Made by a program: the position numbers and the translations under genes | Notes under the pieces: model-generated | What the model was told of the DNA's origin: nothing | Seen by the model: the letters and a program-made list of their open reading frames with translations, nothing else | The model's database searches: none | In this document: piece by piece, positions 48,029-57,070 of the stretch | Layout of the letters: each line of letters opens with the position of its first letter | Position numbering within the stretch: the stretch's first letter is position 1 | Assembly: GCA_963835535.1 (NCBI GenBank) | Contig: CAWIFL010000008.1 | Span: forward strand, 62,001 to 126,000 | Length of the DNA: 64,000 nucleotides | Direction of reading: 5' to 3' | Origin: Fen-1245 sp963835535 | GTDB lineage: Bacteria; Gemmatimonadota; Gemmatimonadetes; Gemmatimonadales; JACORV01

Positions 48029-49144
48029 ATGAGCACCAGCTACGACTGCATCGTCATCGGCGGCGGCATCGTCGGCGCCGCGACCGCCCGCGCCCTGGCG
48101 GCCCGCGGCCGGCGCGTCCTGATCCTCGACCGCGCCATGCCGGGGGGCGAGGCCTCGGGTGCGTCGGCGGGCATGCTCACACCGCAGGTCGAGGTCGAGG
48201 CCGACGACCCGATCCTTCCGCTCTCCATCGTCGCGCGGCAGCGGTACGCCGAGCTGGTGCCGGAGCTCGACCGGCGCACCGGCGTGAACGTGGGCTGGGC
48301 GGGGGGAGGCAGCGTGCAGGTCGCCCTCGACGCCGGGGAGGCGGCCCGGCTCGAGGCCCAGGTCGGCGCGCAGCGCGCGCTCGGCCTCAAGGCGGAGTGG
48401 TTGGGTCGCGCCGAGCTCTCGCGCCGCCACCCCGGCATCGGGCCGGGAGTGGTCGGCGCGCTGTTCGCCCCCGACGACGCGCGCGTCAACAACATCCTGC
48501 TGACCGCGGCGCTGCTGGCCGACGCGGTCCGTTACGGCGCCGAGGTCGCGGACCACGAAGAAGTGACGGAGATCGTGGCGAGCTCCGCGCGCGTCACGAC
48601 GGTGAAGACGGCACGCGGCCACTACGCGACGGCCCAGGCCGTGGTCGCGGCGGGCGCGTGGTCCCCCGCCCTGCGCGGCCTCCCGCGCGCGCTCCCGATC
48701 GAGCCGGTGCGCGGACAGATCGCCGTCGTGAGCTGGCCCAGGGGCGAGCCGACCGGCGTCCTGTTCGGCCGCCACACCTACATCGTCCCCCGCGGCGAGG
48801 AAGCGATCCTCGGTTCCACGATGGAGAAGGCCGGGTTCGCCAAGGAGACGACCGCGGGCGGGATGGCCGCGATCTTCTCCGGGACGATCGAGATGCTGCC
48901 CTCCCTCGCCGAGCAGCGGATCCTGCGCACCTGGGCGGGGCTCCGTCCCCTGACGCCCGACGGCCGCCCGATGATCGGCGCCGACCCCGACGTCGCCGGG
49001 CTCTGGTACGCCACCGGCCACGGCCGGAAGGGCGTCCTGCTCGGTCCGATCACGGGCGAGATCATCCGCGATCTCATGCTCGACGGGAAGACCGCCTGGG
49101 ACGTTTCCTCCTGCTCCGTCACCAGATTCGACACGCGCTCGTAG
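48029..49144 (+). CDS. thiO: Glycine oxidase ThiO (FAD-dependent)
   Basis: A 371-residue flavoenzyme of the DAO family. The FAD motif is 'CIVIGGGIVGAATARALAARG' (residues 8-28), followed by 'GGEASGASAGMLTPQVE' and the C-terminal 'RTWAGLRPLTPDGRPMIG' and 'ATGHGRKGVLLGPITGEII', typical of ThiO. It oxidises glycine to the imine used for the thiazole ring of thiamine, and is probable but not proven here; no thiG or thiS lies near. A D-amino-acid oxidase role is the main alternative. TPP made with its help would serve PdhA/PdhB downstream. Confidence 0.85.
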   Translation: MSTSYDCIVIGGGIVGAATARALAARGRRVLILDRAMPGGEASGASAGMLTPQVEVEADDPILPLSIVARQRYAELVPELDRRTGVNVGWAGGGSVQVALDAGEAARLEAQVGAQRALGLKAEWLGRAELSRRHPGIGPGVVGALFAPDDARVNNILLTAALLADAVRYGAEVADHEEVTEIVASSARVTTVKTARGHYATAQAVVAAGAWSPALRGLPRALPIEPVRGQIAVVSWPRGEPTGVLFGRHTYIVPRGEEAILGSTMEKAGFAKETTAGGMAAIFSGTIEMLPSLAEQRILRTWAGLRPLTPDGRPMIGADPDVAGLWYATGHGRKGVLLGPITGEIIRDLMLDGKTAWDVSSCSVTRFDTRS

Positions 49145-49154
49145 AGATCGGGGC

Positions 49155-50150
49155 ATGTACACGACGTGCGCGTTCTGCTCCGGCGCCCTCGGCGGCGACG
49201 GCGGCGCCTCCAGCCTCGGCGTCGGCAAGCGGTTCGCCTTCGACGAGTGGAAGAGCCGCGCCTGGGTCATCTGCCAGCGGTGCGGTCGCTGGAACCTCAC
49301 GCCGTTCGATTCGCGGCTCGAGGCGATCGACGCCCTCGAGCGGATGGCGGCGCCGGGTCGCGTCGCGGCCACGACGCCGCAGGTCTCGCTCATTCGAGCC
49401 GGCGCCTACGACGTCGTGCGCGTGGGCCAGCCGCCGCGCGTCGAGATGGCGGGGTGGCGCTACGGCGAACGCCTGAAGGCGCGGGAGCGCGAGCGGCTCA
49501 AGATCATCATCCCCGTGACCGCGGTGGCCGTCGGCGCCACGATCGCCCTCAACGTCGCCGCCGGCGGCTCGGTCGGGGGCATCCTCTGGCAGGTCCCCAA
49601 TTTCAGCAACCAGCTTTACGTCTGGTCCGTCGGCAACCGGAAGGTCGGCATCGAGCCGCCGATCTGCGGCCACTGCGGCTCCATCATGGTGCTGCGCTCC
49701 AAGCACGTGCAGCAGGCGCGCCTCACCCGCACCCTGCACCAGGACCTCGCCCTCCTGCTGCGGTGCCCCAAGTGCGAGCATCCCGGCGCGCTCCTCGAGG
49801 GCGCCGACGCCGAGCAGGCGCTGCGCAGCGGCCTGACCTACCTGAACCTGAAGAAGGGCAAGCGGATCAAGCGGAAGGCCGAGGAGGCCGCGTCGTACGT
49901 CGAGCGCCACGGCGGCCCCGAGCAGCTCATCGCCGACTCCGCGCGGCGCGAGATCGCCGTCTCGACCCTGCGCGGCGCCGAGGGGCTCGCGATGGAGATG
50001 GCCGTGGACGAGCAGGCCGAGGTCCGGGACCTCGAGCGCGAGTGGCGCCGCGCCGAGGAGATCGCCGAGATTGCCGACAACCTCACTCTGCCACCTTCCA
50101 TCGAGCAGGAACTGAAGGACCTCAAGGAGAAGCGTCAACCGAACAGTTGA
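49155..50150 (+). CDS. Zinc-ribbon membrane-anchored protein of unknown function
   Basis: A 331-residue protein I cannot place in a family. The N-terminus has a zinc knuckle pair 'CAFC' (residues 5-8) and 'CQRCGRWNLTPF' (about 40). One hydrophobic segment lies near 117-140 ('IIIPVTAVAVGATIALNVAAGG'), then a second pair 'CGHCGSIMVL' and 'CPKCEHPGALL' (about 175-215). The rest is a charged helical region, likely coiled coil, to the end. It lies between thiO and lipA on one strand with short gaps (10 and 48 bases). The ribbons could sit on one side of the membrane and bind nucleic acid or protein. Confidence 0.7.
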   Translation: MYTTCAFCSGALGGDGGASSLGVGKRFAFDEWKSRAWVICQRCGRWNLTPFDSRLEAIDALERMAAPGRVAATTPQVSLIRAGAYDVVRVGQPPRVEMAGWRYGERLKARERERLKIIIPVTAVAVGATIALNVAAGGSVGGILWQVPNFSNQLYVWSVGNRKVGIEPPICGHCGSIMVLRSKHVQQARLTRTLHQDLALLLRCPKCEHPGALLEGADAEQALRSGLTYLNLKKGKRIKRKAEEAASYVERHGGPEQLIADSARREIAVSTLRGAEGLAMEMAVDEQAEVRDLEREWRRAEEIAEIADNLTLPPSIEQELKDLKEKRQPNS

Positions 50151-50198
50151 TGATTCCCTGGCCCCGGCTTTTGGCCCCGGCTATGTTACGGCACATCA

Positions 50199-51131
50199 AT
50201 GTCTAGCCAACCGCTCCCGTTGATCCAGATCACGCCCCGACGTGCGCCGCAGGTCGCCGCGGAATTCCTGGGCCGCAAGCCGCCGTGGCTCAAGGTGAAG
50301 GCGCCCGGCGGCCCGAACTACGCCCACGTCCGCCACGTGATGCAGGACTTGAAGCTCCATACGGTCTGCGAAGAGGCGCACTGCCCGAACGTCGGCGAGT
50401 GCTGGGAGCACCGCGCGGCGACGTTCATGATCCTGGGCGACGTCTGCACCCGGAACTGCGCCTATTGCGCCATCGCGCACGGGACGCCGCGGACGCTCGA
50501 CACCGATGAGCCGCGCCGCCTGGCCGAGGCGGTGGCAGCGATGGGGCTCAAGTACATCGTGGTCACGTCGGTGGACCGCGACGACCTGCCCAACGGCGGG
50601 GCCGAGCAGTTCGCCGACGTGGTGAAGGAGACGCGACTCAGGCTGCCCGACGCGGCGGTCGAGCTGCTGATCCCCGATTTCAAGGGGAACGAGGCGGCGC
50701 TTCGGATCGTGGTCGAAGCCAGGCCCGACATCCTCAACCACAACCTCGAGACGGTGCGGCGGCTCTATCGGCTGGCGCGCCCGGGCGGCCGCTACGACCG
50801 CGCGCTCGAGCTGCTCGCCCGCGCGAAGGCGATGGACGCTTCCCTGCCGACCAAGTCGGGGCTGATGGTCGGGCTGGGAGAGGAATGGGACGAGCTGCTG
50901 ACCGCGATGCGGGACCTGCGGTCGGTGAACGTGGATCTGCTCACCATCGGCCAGTACCTGCGTCCGTCGGCCGCGCACCTGCCGGTGGCGCGCTTCTATA
51001 CGCCCGACGAGTTCGCCGAGCTCAAGCGCGTCGGCCTCCAGATGGGCTACCGGCACGTCGAGTCCGGCCCGCTCGTCCGGTCCTCCTACCACGCGTGGGA
51101 GCAGGCCGAGCACGCGATGGCGTCCTCCTGA
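50199..51131 (+). CDS. lipA: Lipoyl synthase
   Basis: A 310-residue radical-SAM enzyme that inserts two sulfurs into octanoyl groups on GcvH and PdhC. The auxiliary cluster ligands are in 'CEEAHCPNVGECW' and the SAM cluster is 'CTRNCAYCAIAHGTP' (CxxxCxxC). Further matches: 'VTSVDRDDLPNGGAEQFA', 'NHNLETVRRLY', 'TKSGLMVGLGE', 'TIGQYLRPSAAHLPVARF' and the C-terminal 'GPLVRSSYHA' (Ser-cluster ligand region). Two copies of TGGCCCCGGCT (50159-50169, 50172-50182) lie just upstream; their role is unclear. It leads the pyruvate dehydrogenase genes, 13 bases away. Confidence 0.97.
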   Translation: MSSQPLPLIQITPRRAPQVAAEFLGRKPPWLKVKAPGGPNYAHVRHVMQDLKLHTVCEEAHCPNVGECWEHRAATFMILGDVCTRNCAYCAIAHGTPRTLDTDEPRRLAEAVAAMGLKYIVVTSVDRDDLPNGGAEQFADVVKETRLRLPDAAVELLIPDFKGNEAALRIVVEARPDILNHNLETVRRLYRLARPGGRYDRALELLARAKAMDASLPTKSGLMVGLGEEWDELLTAMRDLRSVNVDLLTIGQYLRPSAAHLPVARFYTPDEFAELKRVGLQMGYRHVESGPLVRSSYHAWEQAEHAMASS

Positions 51132-51144
51132 ACCTCGGGTACCG

Positions 51145-52143
51145 ATGACCGATACCGCTGCCGCCGCAAAGAAGGCGCCCAAGGACGCCGACGCGCTGCG
51201 CAAGATGTTGCGCGACATGCTCCTCATCCGGCGCTTCGAGGAGAAGTCGGGCGAGGCGTACGCGCTGGGGAAGATCGGCGGCTTCTGCCACCTCTACATC
51301 GGCCAGGAAGCGGTGGGCGTGGGGACGATGGCGGCGCTGCGCCCCGACGACTACGTGCTCACCAGCTATCGCGAGCACGGCCAGGCGCTGGCGCGCGGGA
51401 TGTCGTCGCGCGCGGTGATGGCCGAGCTGTACGGCAAGGCGACGGGATGCTCGGGCGGCAAGGGCGGCTCGATGCACTTGTTCGACGTGTCGAAGGGCTT
51501 CCTCGGCGGGCACGCGATCGTCGGCGGGCACATCCCGCTGGTGACGGGCGTGGCGTTCGCGATCAAGTACCGCGAGGGCGACCAGGTGGCGGTGGCGTTC
51601 TTCGGCGAGGCGGCGGTGAACAACGGCGCCTTCCACGAGGCGCTGAACATGGCGGCGCTGTGGCGCCTGCCGGCGATCTTCATCTGCGAGAACAACCGCT
51701 ACGGGATGGGCACCGCGCTGGAGCGCGCGTCCGCGATCTACGACGTGGCGCAGCGGGCCTGCTCGTACGACATGCCGGCCGAGGTGGTGGACGGCATGGA
51801 CGTGCTGGCGGTGCGCGACGCCGTGGCGCGCGCAGCGCGGCGGGCGCGCGACCGCTACACGCCGACGCTGCTCGAGATCCGGACCTACCGCTTCATGGGC
51901 CACTCGATGTCCGACCCGATCCACGGGCACTACCGCACCAAGGACGAAGTGGATGAGATGCGGGCCCGCGACCCCATCCAGACCTTCGCGGACAAGCTGC
52001 GCGCCGACGGGCTCCTCGACGACGAGCACTGGCAGGCGATGGAGGCCGACGTGACGGACGAGGTGGCGGATGCGCTCCGCTTCGCCGACGAGAGCCCCGA
52101 GCCCGGTCCCGAAGCGCTCACCGCCGACGTGTACAGGGACTGA
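51145..52143 (+). CDS. pdhA: Pyruvate dehydrogenase E1 component, alpha subunit
   Basis: A 332-residue TPP-dependent subunit. It has 'RRFEEKSGEAYALGKIGGFCHLYIGQEA', 'SYREHGQALARG', 'GKGGSMHLFD' and 'YRFMGHSMSDP'. The TPP/Mg motif, normally GDG(x)nNN, reads 'FFGEAAVNNGAFHEALNMAAL' and then 'CENNRYGMGT', so GDG is replaced by GEA while the acidic residue and the NN are kept. Works with PdhB to decarboxylate pyruvate and acetylate the E2 lipoyl group. A 2-oxoacid (branched-chain) variant is less likely. Four bases separate it from pdhB. Confidence 0.93.
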   Translation: MTDTAAAAKKAPKDADALRKMLRDMLLIRRFEEKSGEAYALGKIGGFCHLYIGQEAVGVGTMAALRPDDYVLTSYREHGQALARGMSSRAVMAELYGKATGCSGGKGGSMHLFDVSKGFLGGHAIVGGHIPLVTGVAFAIKYREGDQVAVAFFGEAAVNNGAFHEALNMAALWRLPAIFICENNRYGMGTALERASAIYDVAQRACSYDMPAEVVDGMDVLAVRDAVARAARRARDRYTPTLLEIRTYRFMGHSMSDPIHGHYRTKDEVDEMRARDPIQTFADKLRADGLLDDEHWQAMEADVTDEVADALRFADESPEPGPEALTADVYRD

Positions 52144-52146
52144 CCG

Positions 52147-53133
<987 letters not shown>

Positions 53134-53135
53134 CG

Positions 53136-54419
53136 ATGGCCACCAAGATCGTGATGGAGGCGCTCTCGCCAACGATGGAGGAGGGGCGCCTGGTCGCCTG
53201 GAAAAAGAAGGAAGGCGACAAGGTCACCGCCGGCGAGACGCTGGCCGAGGTCGAGACCGACAAGGCCGTGATGGAGCTGATCGCGCGCGGCGACGGGGTG
53301 CTGCGCAAGATCGTGCTGGGCGAGGGCGCGACGGTGCCGGTCGGGGCGCTGGTCGCGATAGTTGGAGCTGCCGACGAGGACATCTCGGCGATAGCCGCCA
53401 CCGCGGCGCCGAGTCAGGGTGTAGGGGGTAGGGTGAAGGGTGTGGCGGCGCCCCCAAAGCCGGCTCCAGTGGTTCCCGCTGCCGCCGCCCCTTTGGCCGC
53501 GCAGGCGGTCTCTCTACCCCCTACACCCTCACACCCTACACCCGCTTCGTCACGCGTCCGCTCCTCTCCTCTGGCCCGGCGCCTCGCGCGGGACAAGGGC
53601 GTGGATCTCACGCTGATCACCGGCTCGGGTCCCGCCGGCCGCGTCGTGAAGCGCGACGTGGAAACGGCCGGACGCACGGACGCACAGACGCACGGACGCA
53701 CGGTTGCGGCGATCGCGGCCCCTGCCCTGCCCGACGGCGGCTTCCGGGACGAGCCGCTCACCGCGATGCGCAAGACGATCGCGCGGCGGCTCACGCAGTC
53801 CCTCGGCCCGGTCCCGCACTTCTTCCTCACCACCGAGATCGACATGGAGCGCGCCTGGGAGGCCCGGGAGCAGCTCAAGGGCCTCGGCGAGGCGTACCAG
53901 ATCTCCTTCAACGACCTGGTGGTGAAGGCGGTCGCGCTGGCGCTGCGCCAGCATCCGGCGGTGAACGCGGCGTTCCTCGAGGATCGCATCCGGCACTACG
54001 GCGACGTCCACGTCGGGATGGCGGTCGCGGTCGAGGACGGGCTCATCACGCCGGTGATCCGCCACGCCGACCGCAAGGGACTGCTCGAGATCGCGGCCGA
54101 GTCGAAGGTGCTGGCCGAGCTCGCCCACGCGCGCAAGCTCCAGCCGGACGAGTACACGGGTGCGACCTTCACCGTCTCCAACCTGGGGATGTTCGACATC
54201 GAGGAGTTCACCGCGGTCATCAACCCGCCCGAGGCCGGGATCCTGGCCGTGGGCCGGATCGCCCAGCGGCCGGTCGTGGTGGACGGGGCCGTGCAGGCGC
54301 GGCGCACGATGCGCGTGACGATGTCGTGCGACCACCGCGCCGTGGACGGGGCGACCGGCGCCAAGTTCCTCAAGACCCTGAAGCTGATGCTCGAGAACCC
54401 GCTGGCGATGCTGCTCTAG
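53136..54419 (+). CDS. pdhC: Dihydrolipoyl acetyltransferase (E2) with repeat-encoded linkers
   Basis: A 427-residue E2 core of the pyruvate dehydrogenase complex. Lipoyl domain, residues 1-78, with K43 in 'VETDKAVMEL'. A flexible Ala/Pro linker runs to about 138. The E1/E3-binding domain is about 140-173 ('SSPLARRLARDKGVDLTLITG'). A second linker, about 174-200, leads to the catalytic domain (205-427) with 'SCDHRAVDGATGAKF' carrying the active His. Both linkers hold tandem repeats: heptamers encode 'QGVGGRVKGV' (94-103) and 'LPPTPSHPTPA' (127-137), and octamers encode 'GRTDAQTHGRT' (179-189). All keep the frame open. Confidence 0.96.
   Translation: MATKIVMEALSPTMEEGRLVAWKKKEGDKVTAGETLAEVETDKAVMELIARGDGVLRKIVLGEGATVPVGALVAIVGAADEDISAIAATAAPSQGVGGRVKGVAAPPKPAPVVPAAAAPLAAQAVSLPPTPSHPTPASSRVRSSPLARRLARDKGVDLTLITGSGPAGRVVKRDVETAGRTDAQTHGRTVAAIAAPALPDGGFRDEPLTAMRKTIARRLTQSLGPVPHFFLTTEIDMERAWEAREQLKGLGEAYQISFNDLVVKAVALALRQHPAVNAAFLEDRIRHYGDVHVGMAVAVEDGLITPVIRHADRKGLLEIAAESKVLAELAHARKLQPDEYTGATFTVSNLGMFDIEEFTAVINPPEAGILAVGRIAQRPVVVDGAVQARRTMRVTMSCDHRAVDGATGAKFLKTLKLMLENPLAMLL
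53416..53443 (+). repeat. Heptanucleotide array AGGGTGT in pdhC
   Basis: Four units: AGGGTGT, AGGGGGT, AGGGTGA, AGGGTGT. Its first 16 bases (53416-53431) are perfectly complementary to 53514-53529, forming a long-range inverted repeat within the coding region of the first linker. Confidence 0.9.
53514..53544 (-). repeat. Inverted heptanucleotide array in pdhC
   Basis: Minus-strand counterpart of the array at 53416: on the plus strand ACCCCCT, ACACCCT, CACACCCT, ACACCCG. CTACCCCCTACACCCT (53514-53529) is the exact complement of 53416-53431. The 82 bases between the arms encode an Ala/Pro linker. Confidence 0.85.
53671..53702 (+). repeat. Octanucleotide array (GACGCACG)4 in pdhC
   Basis: Units GACGCACG, GACGCACA, GACGCACG, GACGCACG. 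Three octamers equal eight codons, so the array encodes an 8-residue periodic peptide with no stop. Same unit as in lipB at 56774. Confidence 0.92.
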
Positions 54420-54428
54420 GAGCCTCCC

Positions 54429-55823
54429 GTGGCGACGACTTTCGACGTTCTCTTCCTCGGCGCCGGCCCAGGCGGGTACGTGGGCGCCATCCGGGCCGCG
54501 CAGCTCGGGCTCACCGTCGGCGTGGTCGAGAAGGACAAGCCCGGCGGCGTGTGCGTGAACATCGGGTGCATCCCCACCAAGGCGCTGCTCCACTCCGCCG
54601 AGGTCGTCAACCTGCTCCGCCACGCCAAGGATCTCGGCATCACGACCGGCGACATCTCGACCGACTACGGCGTCGCGATGAAGCGGAGTAGACGCGTAAG
54701 CGAACAGAATTCGAAGGGCGTCGAGTTCCTCTTCAAGAAGCACAAGATCGAGCTGATCAAGGGCACCGGGAAGCTGCTCCCGGGCAGGAAGATCGCCGTG
54801 ACGGGCGGCGCGGAGCTGACGGCGACGAAGGCCGTGGTCGTGGCGACCGGCTCGCGCCCCAAGGACCTGCCGCAGCTCGGCCTCAAGCTCGATCGCAAGA
54901 CGATGATCTCGAGCGACGAGGCGCTCTTCCTCGAGGCCGCACCCAGGTCCATCGCGATCGTGGGCGCCGGCGCCGTCGGGTGCGAGTTCGCCGACATCTT
55001 CAACGCCTTCGGCGCGCAGGTCACGCTGCTCGAGGTGCTGCCGCGGATCCTGCCGGTCGAGGACGGCGAGATGTCGGACGTCGTGGCCAAGGCGTTCCGG
55101 AAGCGCGGGATCACGGTCCACGCCGGCGCGCAGATCCAGTCCGCGGCCGTGGAGAAGGACGGCGCCACGATCAGGTTCACCGTCGCCGGGAAGGCGGAGA
55201 CGCTCAAGGTCGAGAAGATCCTGATCGCCACCGGGCGTGCGCCGAACACCGAGGGGATCGGCCTGGAGGCGGCCGGCGTGAAGCTCACCGACCGCGGCTT
55301 CATCCAGGTGGACGGCACGCTCAAGACCACGGCCGCCGGCGTCTACGCGATCGGCGACGTGGCCGGGCCGCCGCTCCTCGCGCACAAGGGGAGCCGCGAG
55401 GGGATCGTCGCGGCCGAGGCGATCGCCGGTCAGAACCCGCATCCTATCGACTACTCGGGCGTGCCGGGCGCGACCTACTGTCACCCCGAGGTGGCGAGCG
55501 TCGGGCTGACCGAAGAGAAGTGCAAGGAGCAGAAGCTGGAGTACGTTGTCGGCCGCTTCCCCTTCAGCGCCAACGGCCGCGCGCGCACCATGGGCGAGAC
55601 GGATGGGCTGGTCAAGATCATCCGCGGCACGAAGTACGGCGAGATCCTCGGCGCGCACGTGGCGGGGCCCCAGGCCACCGAGCTGATCCACGAGCTGGTG
55701 GTCGCGCGCGCCAACGAGTACACGGTCGAAGAGATCGAGCTGGCCATCCACGCGCATCCGACTTTGTCCGAGGCGGTCGCCGAGGCGGCGCTCGACGCGA
55801 TGGGCCGGGTCATCCACATCTGA
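54429..55823 (+). CDS. lpdA: Dihydrolipoyl dehydrogenase
   Basis: A 464-residue FAD/NAD disulfide reductase, E3 of the pyruvate dehydrogenase and glycine cleavage complexes. 'VLFLGAGPGGYVGAIRAAQLG' binds FAD (residues 6-26), 'GGVCVNIGCIPTKALL' carries the redox disulfide, 'IAIVGAGAVGCEFADIF' binds NAD, and 'IHAHPTLSEAVAEAALDA' holds the C-terminal His-Glu pair. It starts at a GTG nine bases after the pdhC stop. It presumably also serves GcvH, since no other lpd lies near gcv. Confidence 0.96.
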   Translation: MATTFDVLFLGAGPGGYVGAIRAAQLGLTVGVVEKDKPGGVCVNIGCIPTKALLHSAEVVNLLRHAKDLGITTGDISTDYGVAMKRSRRVSEQNSKGVEFLFKKHKIELIKGTGKLLPGRKIAVTGGAELTATKAVVVATGSRPKDLPQLGLKLDRKTMISSDEALFLEAAPRSIAIVGAGAVGCEFADIFNAFGAQVTLLEVLPRILPVEDGEMSDVVAKAFRKRGITVHAGAQIQSAAVEKDGATIRFTVAGKAETLKVEKILIATGRAPNTEGIGLEAAGVKLTDRGFIQVDGTLKTTAAGVYAIGDVAGPPLLAHKGSREGIVAAEAIAGQNPHPIDYSGVPGATYCHPEVASVGLTEEKCKEQKLEYVVGRFPFSANGRARTMGETDGLVKIIRGTKYGEILGAHVAGPQATELIHELVVARANEYTVEEIELAIHAHPTLSEAVAEAALDAMGRVIHI

Positions 55824-56200
55824 GCTTCTCGCGGCCGGTCGGCTCCGCGCTGACCTCGATCGTCGCGGGCTCCGCGTCGGGCGGAGCGGTCATCTGTCTG
55901 GCACTCTTCGCCGCCACCGCCGGCGACACGCGGGTAACGCCGGCCATCGCGCCCGCCCTCGCCGGCATCGGCGGCCTCCTGGCCGGCGCGCTGGTCGCCT
56001 GGAGCCTGAGCCGCCCCATCGGAAACGCCTACTACCGTTCCGTCCTCGCCATGCTGGGGATCTTCGGGACCGCTCTGATCGGCGCCCTCACCGTGCCCGC
56101 GCACGTCCTGGCCGGACGCTGGGGCCTGGCGGCGCTCGGCGCCGTGTGCGTCGCGGCCATCCCCGTCGCGCGCCGCTTCTTTCTCGGCCGGAGCGAGTAG
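55820..56200 (+). CDS. Membrane protein with likely CTG start
   Basis: An open frame of 126 codons lies exactly between the lpdA stop and the lipB ATG. It encodes four hydrophobic segments (near residues 8-28, 34-58, 72-88 and 98-112) with 'SRPIGNAYYRSVLAMLG' between and 'ARRFFLGRSE' at the end. No ATG, GTG or TTG occurs until well inside the second half. CTG at 55820 overlaps the lpdA stop as CTGA, so reinitiation there is the simplest reading. No function can be proposed. The alternative is that only the ATG near 56050 is used, giving a 50-residue peptide. Confidence 0.5.
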   Translation: MSFSRPVGSALTSIVAGSASGGAVICLALFAATAGDTRVTPAIAPALAGIGGLLAGALVAWSLSRPIGNAYYRSVLAMLGIFGTALIGALTVPAHVLAGRWGLAALGAVCVAAIPVARRFFLGRSE

Positions 56201-56914
56201 ATGCCGGAGCGCCGGCTGGCGGTCGCGGACCTCGGCACCGTGCCGTACGGCGCGGCGCTCGAGCGGCAGCGCGGCCTCGCCGAAGACCGTATCGCCGGCC
56301 GGCTGGCCCACGACCTGCTCCTCCTGCTCGAGCACCCACCGGTCGTCACGCTGGGGCGCGGCGCGCGGGACTCCAGCCTTCCCATCGCGCCCGAGTTGCT
56401 GCGACGCCGCGGGATCGAGGTCTTCGAGATCGAGCGCGGCGGCGACGTGACGTATCACGGTCCCGGGCAGCTGGTCGGCTATCCGATCTTCGACCTCACG
56501 CAGCACCGCCGCGACCTGCACTGGTTCCTCCGGCAGATCGAGGAGGCGCTGATCACGGCGCTGGCCCGCTTCGACATCCCGGGCGAGCGGCGGGAGGGCT
56601 ACACCGGCGTCTGGACGGCGGGACGGAAGATCGCGAGCATCGGGATCCACGTGCGCCAGTGGGTCACCTGGCACGGGTTCGCGCTCAACGTGACGACCGA
56701 CCTGACACCGTTCTCGCTGATCGTTCCCTGTGGAATACCGGACGTCGTCATGACGAGCGTGGCCCAGGAGCTGGACGCACGGGCGCACGGACGCACGGAC
56801 GCACAGGAGGACCTCGGCCACGAGGTGCGCGAGGCCGTCGTCGAGGCGTTCGTGCACACCTTCGGCTTCAGCGGTGCGGAAACAGTCGAGTTGGCGACTT
56901 CAGTAGAGAGATGA
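56201..56914 (+). CDS. lipB: Lipoyl(octanoyl) transferase
   Basis: A 237-residue octanoyltransferase moving octanoate from acyl carrier protein to lipoyl domains. Motifs: 'LLLLEHPPVVTLGRG', 'RGGDVTYHGPGQLVGYPI' (H86), 'GRKIASIGI' (K143) and the catalytic C177 in 'LIVPCGIPD'. Residues 192-202 ('DARAHGRTDAQ') come from an inserted octamer array and lie in the C-terminal part after the active site, before the last helix. The function should survive. The gene follows the small membrane gene without a gap; PdhC (53136) and GcvH are its substrates. Confidence 0.96.
   Translation: MPERRLAVADLGTVPYGAALERQRGLAEDRIAGRLAHDLLLLLEHPPVVTLGRGARDSSLPIAPELLRRRGIEVFEIERGGDVTYHGPGQLVGYPIFDLTQHRRDLHWFLRQIEEALITALARFDIPGERREGYTGVWTAGRKIASIGIHVRQWVTWHGFALNVTTDLTPFSLIVPCGIPDVVMTSVAQELDARAHGRTDAQEDLGHEVREAVVEAFVHTFGFSGAETVELATSVER
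56774..56805 (+). repeat. Octanucleotide array (GACGCACG)4 in lipB
   Basis: Units GACGCACG, GGCGCACG, GACGCACG, GACGCACA. Identical unit and length to the pdhC array at 53671, in a different codon register; in frame throughout. Confidence 0.92.
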
Positions 56915-57070
56915 GCGCGAGTGGGGCACAGCCTTTGGAGGCCACAACCCCACCCGCGTCAGTTCTGCGGAATCAGTCGAAGCCCACGGCTGCGAGGCGC
57001 AGACAACGACTTGAAGGTCTTGCACTGTTATAGACGCACGAACCCCCGAAAACGTTTCATTGTCGTATCC

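Noticed and set aside
53416..53544. Insertion sequence remnants in pdhC
   Set aside because: The inverted arms are made of tandem heptamers, there is no transposase or target duplication, and the reading frame is intact.
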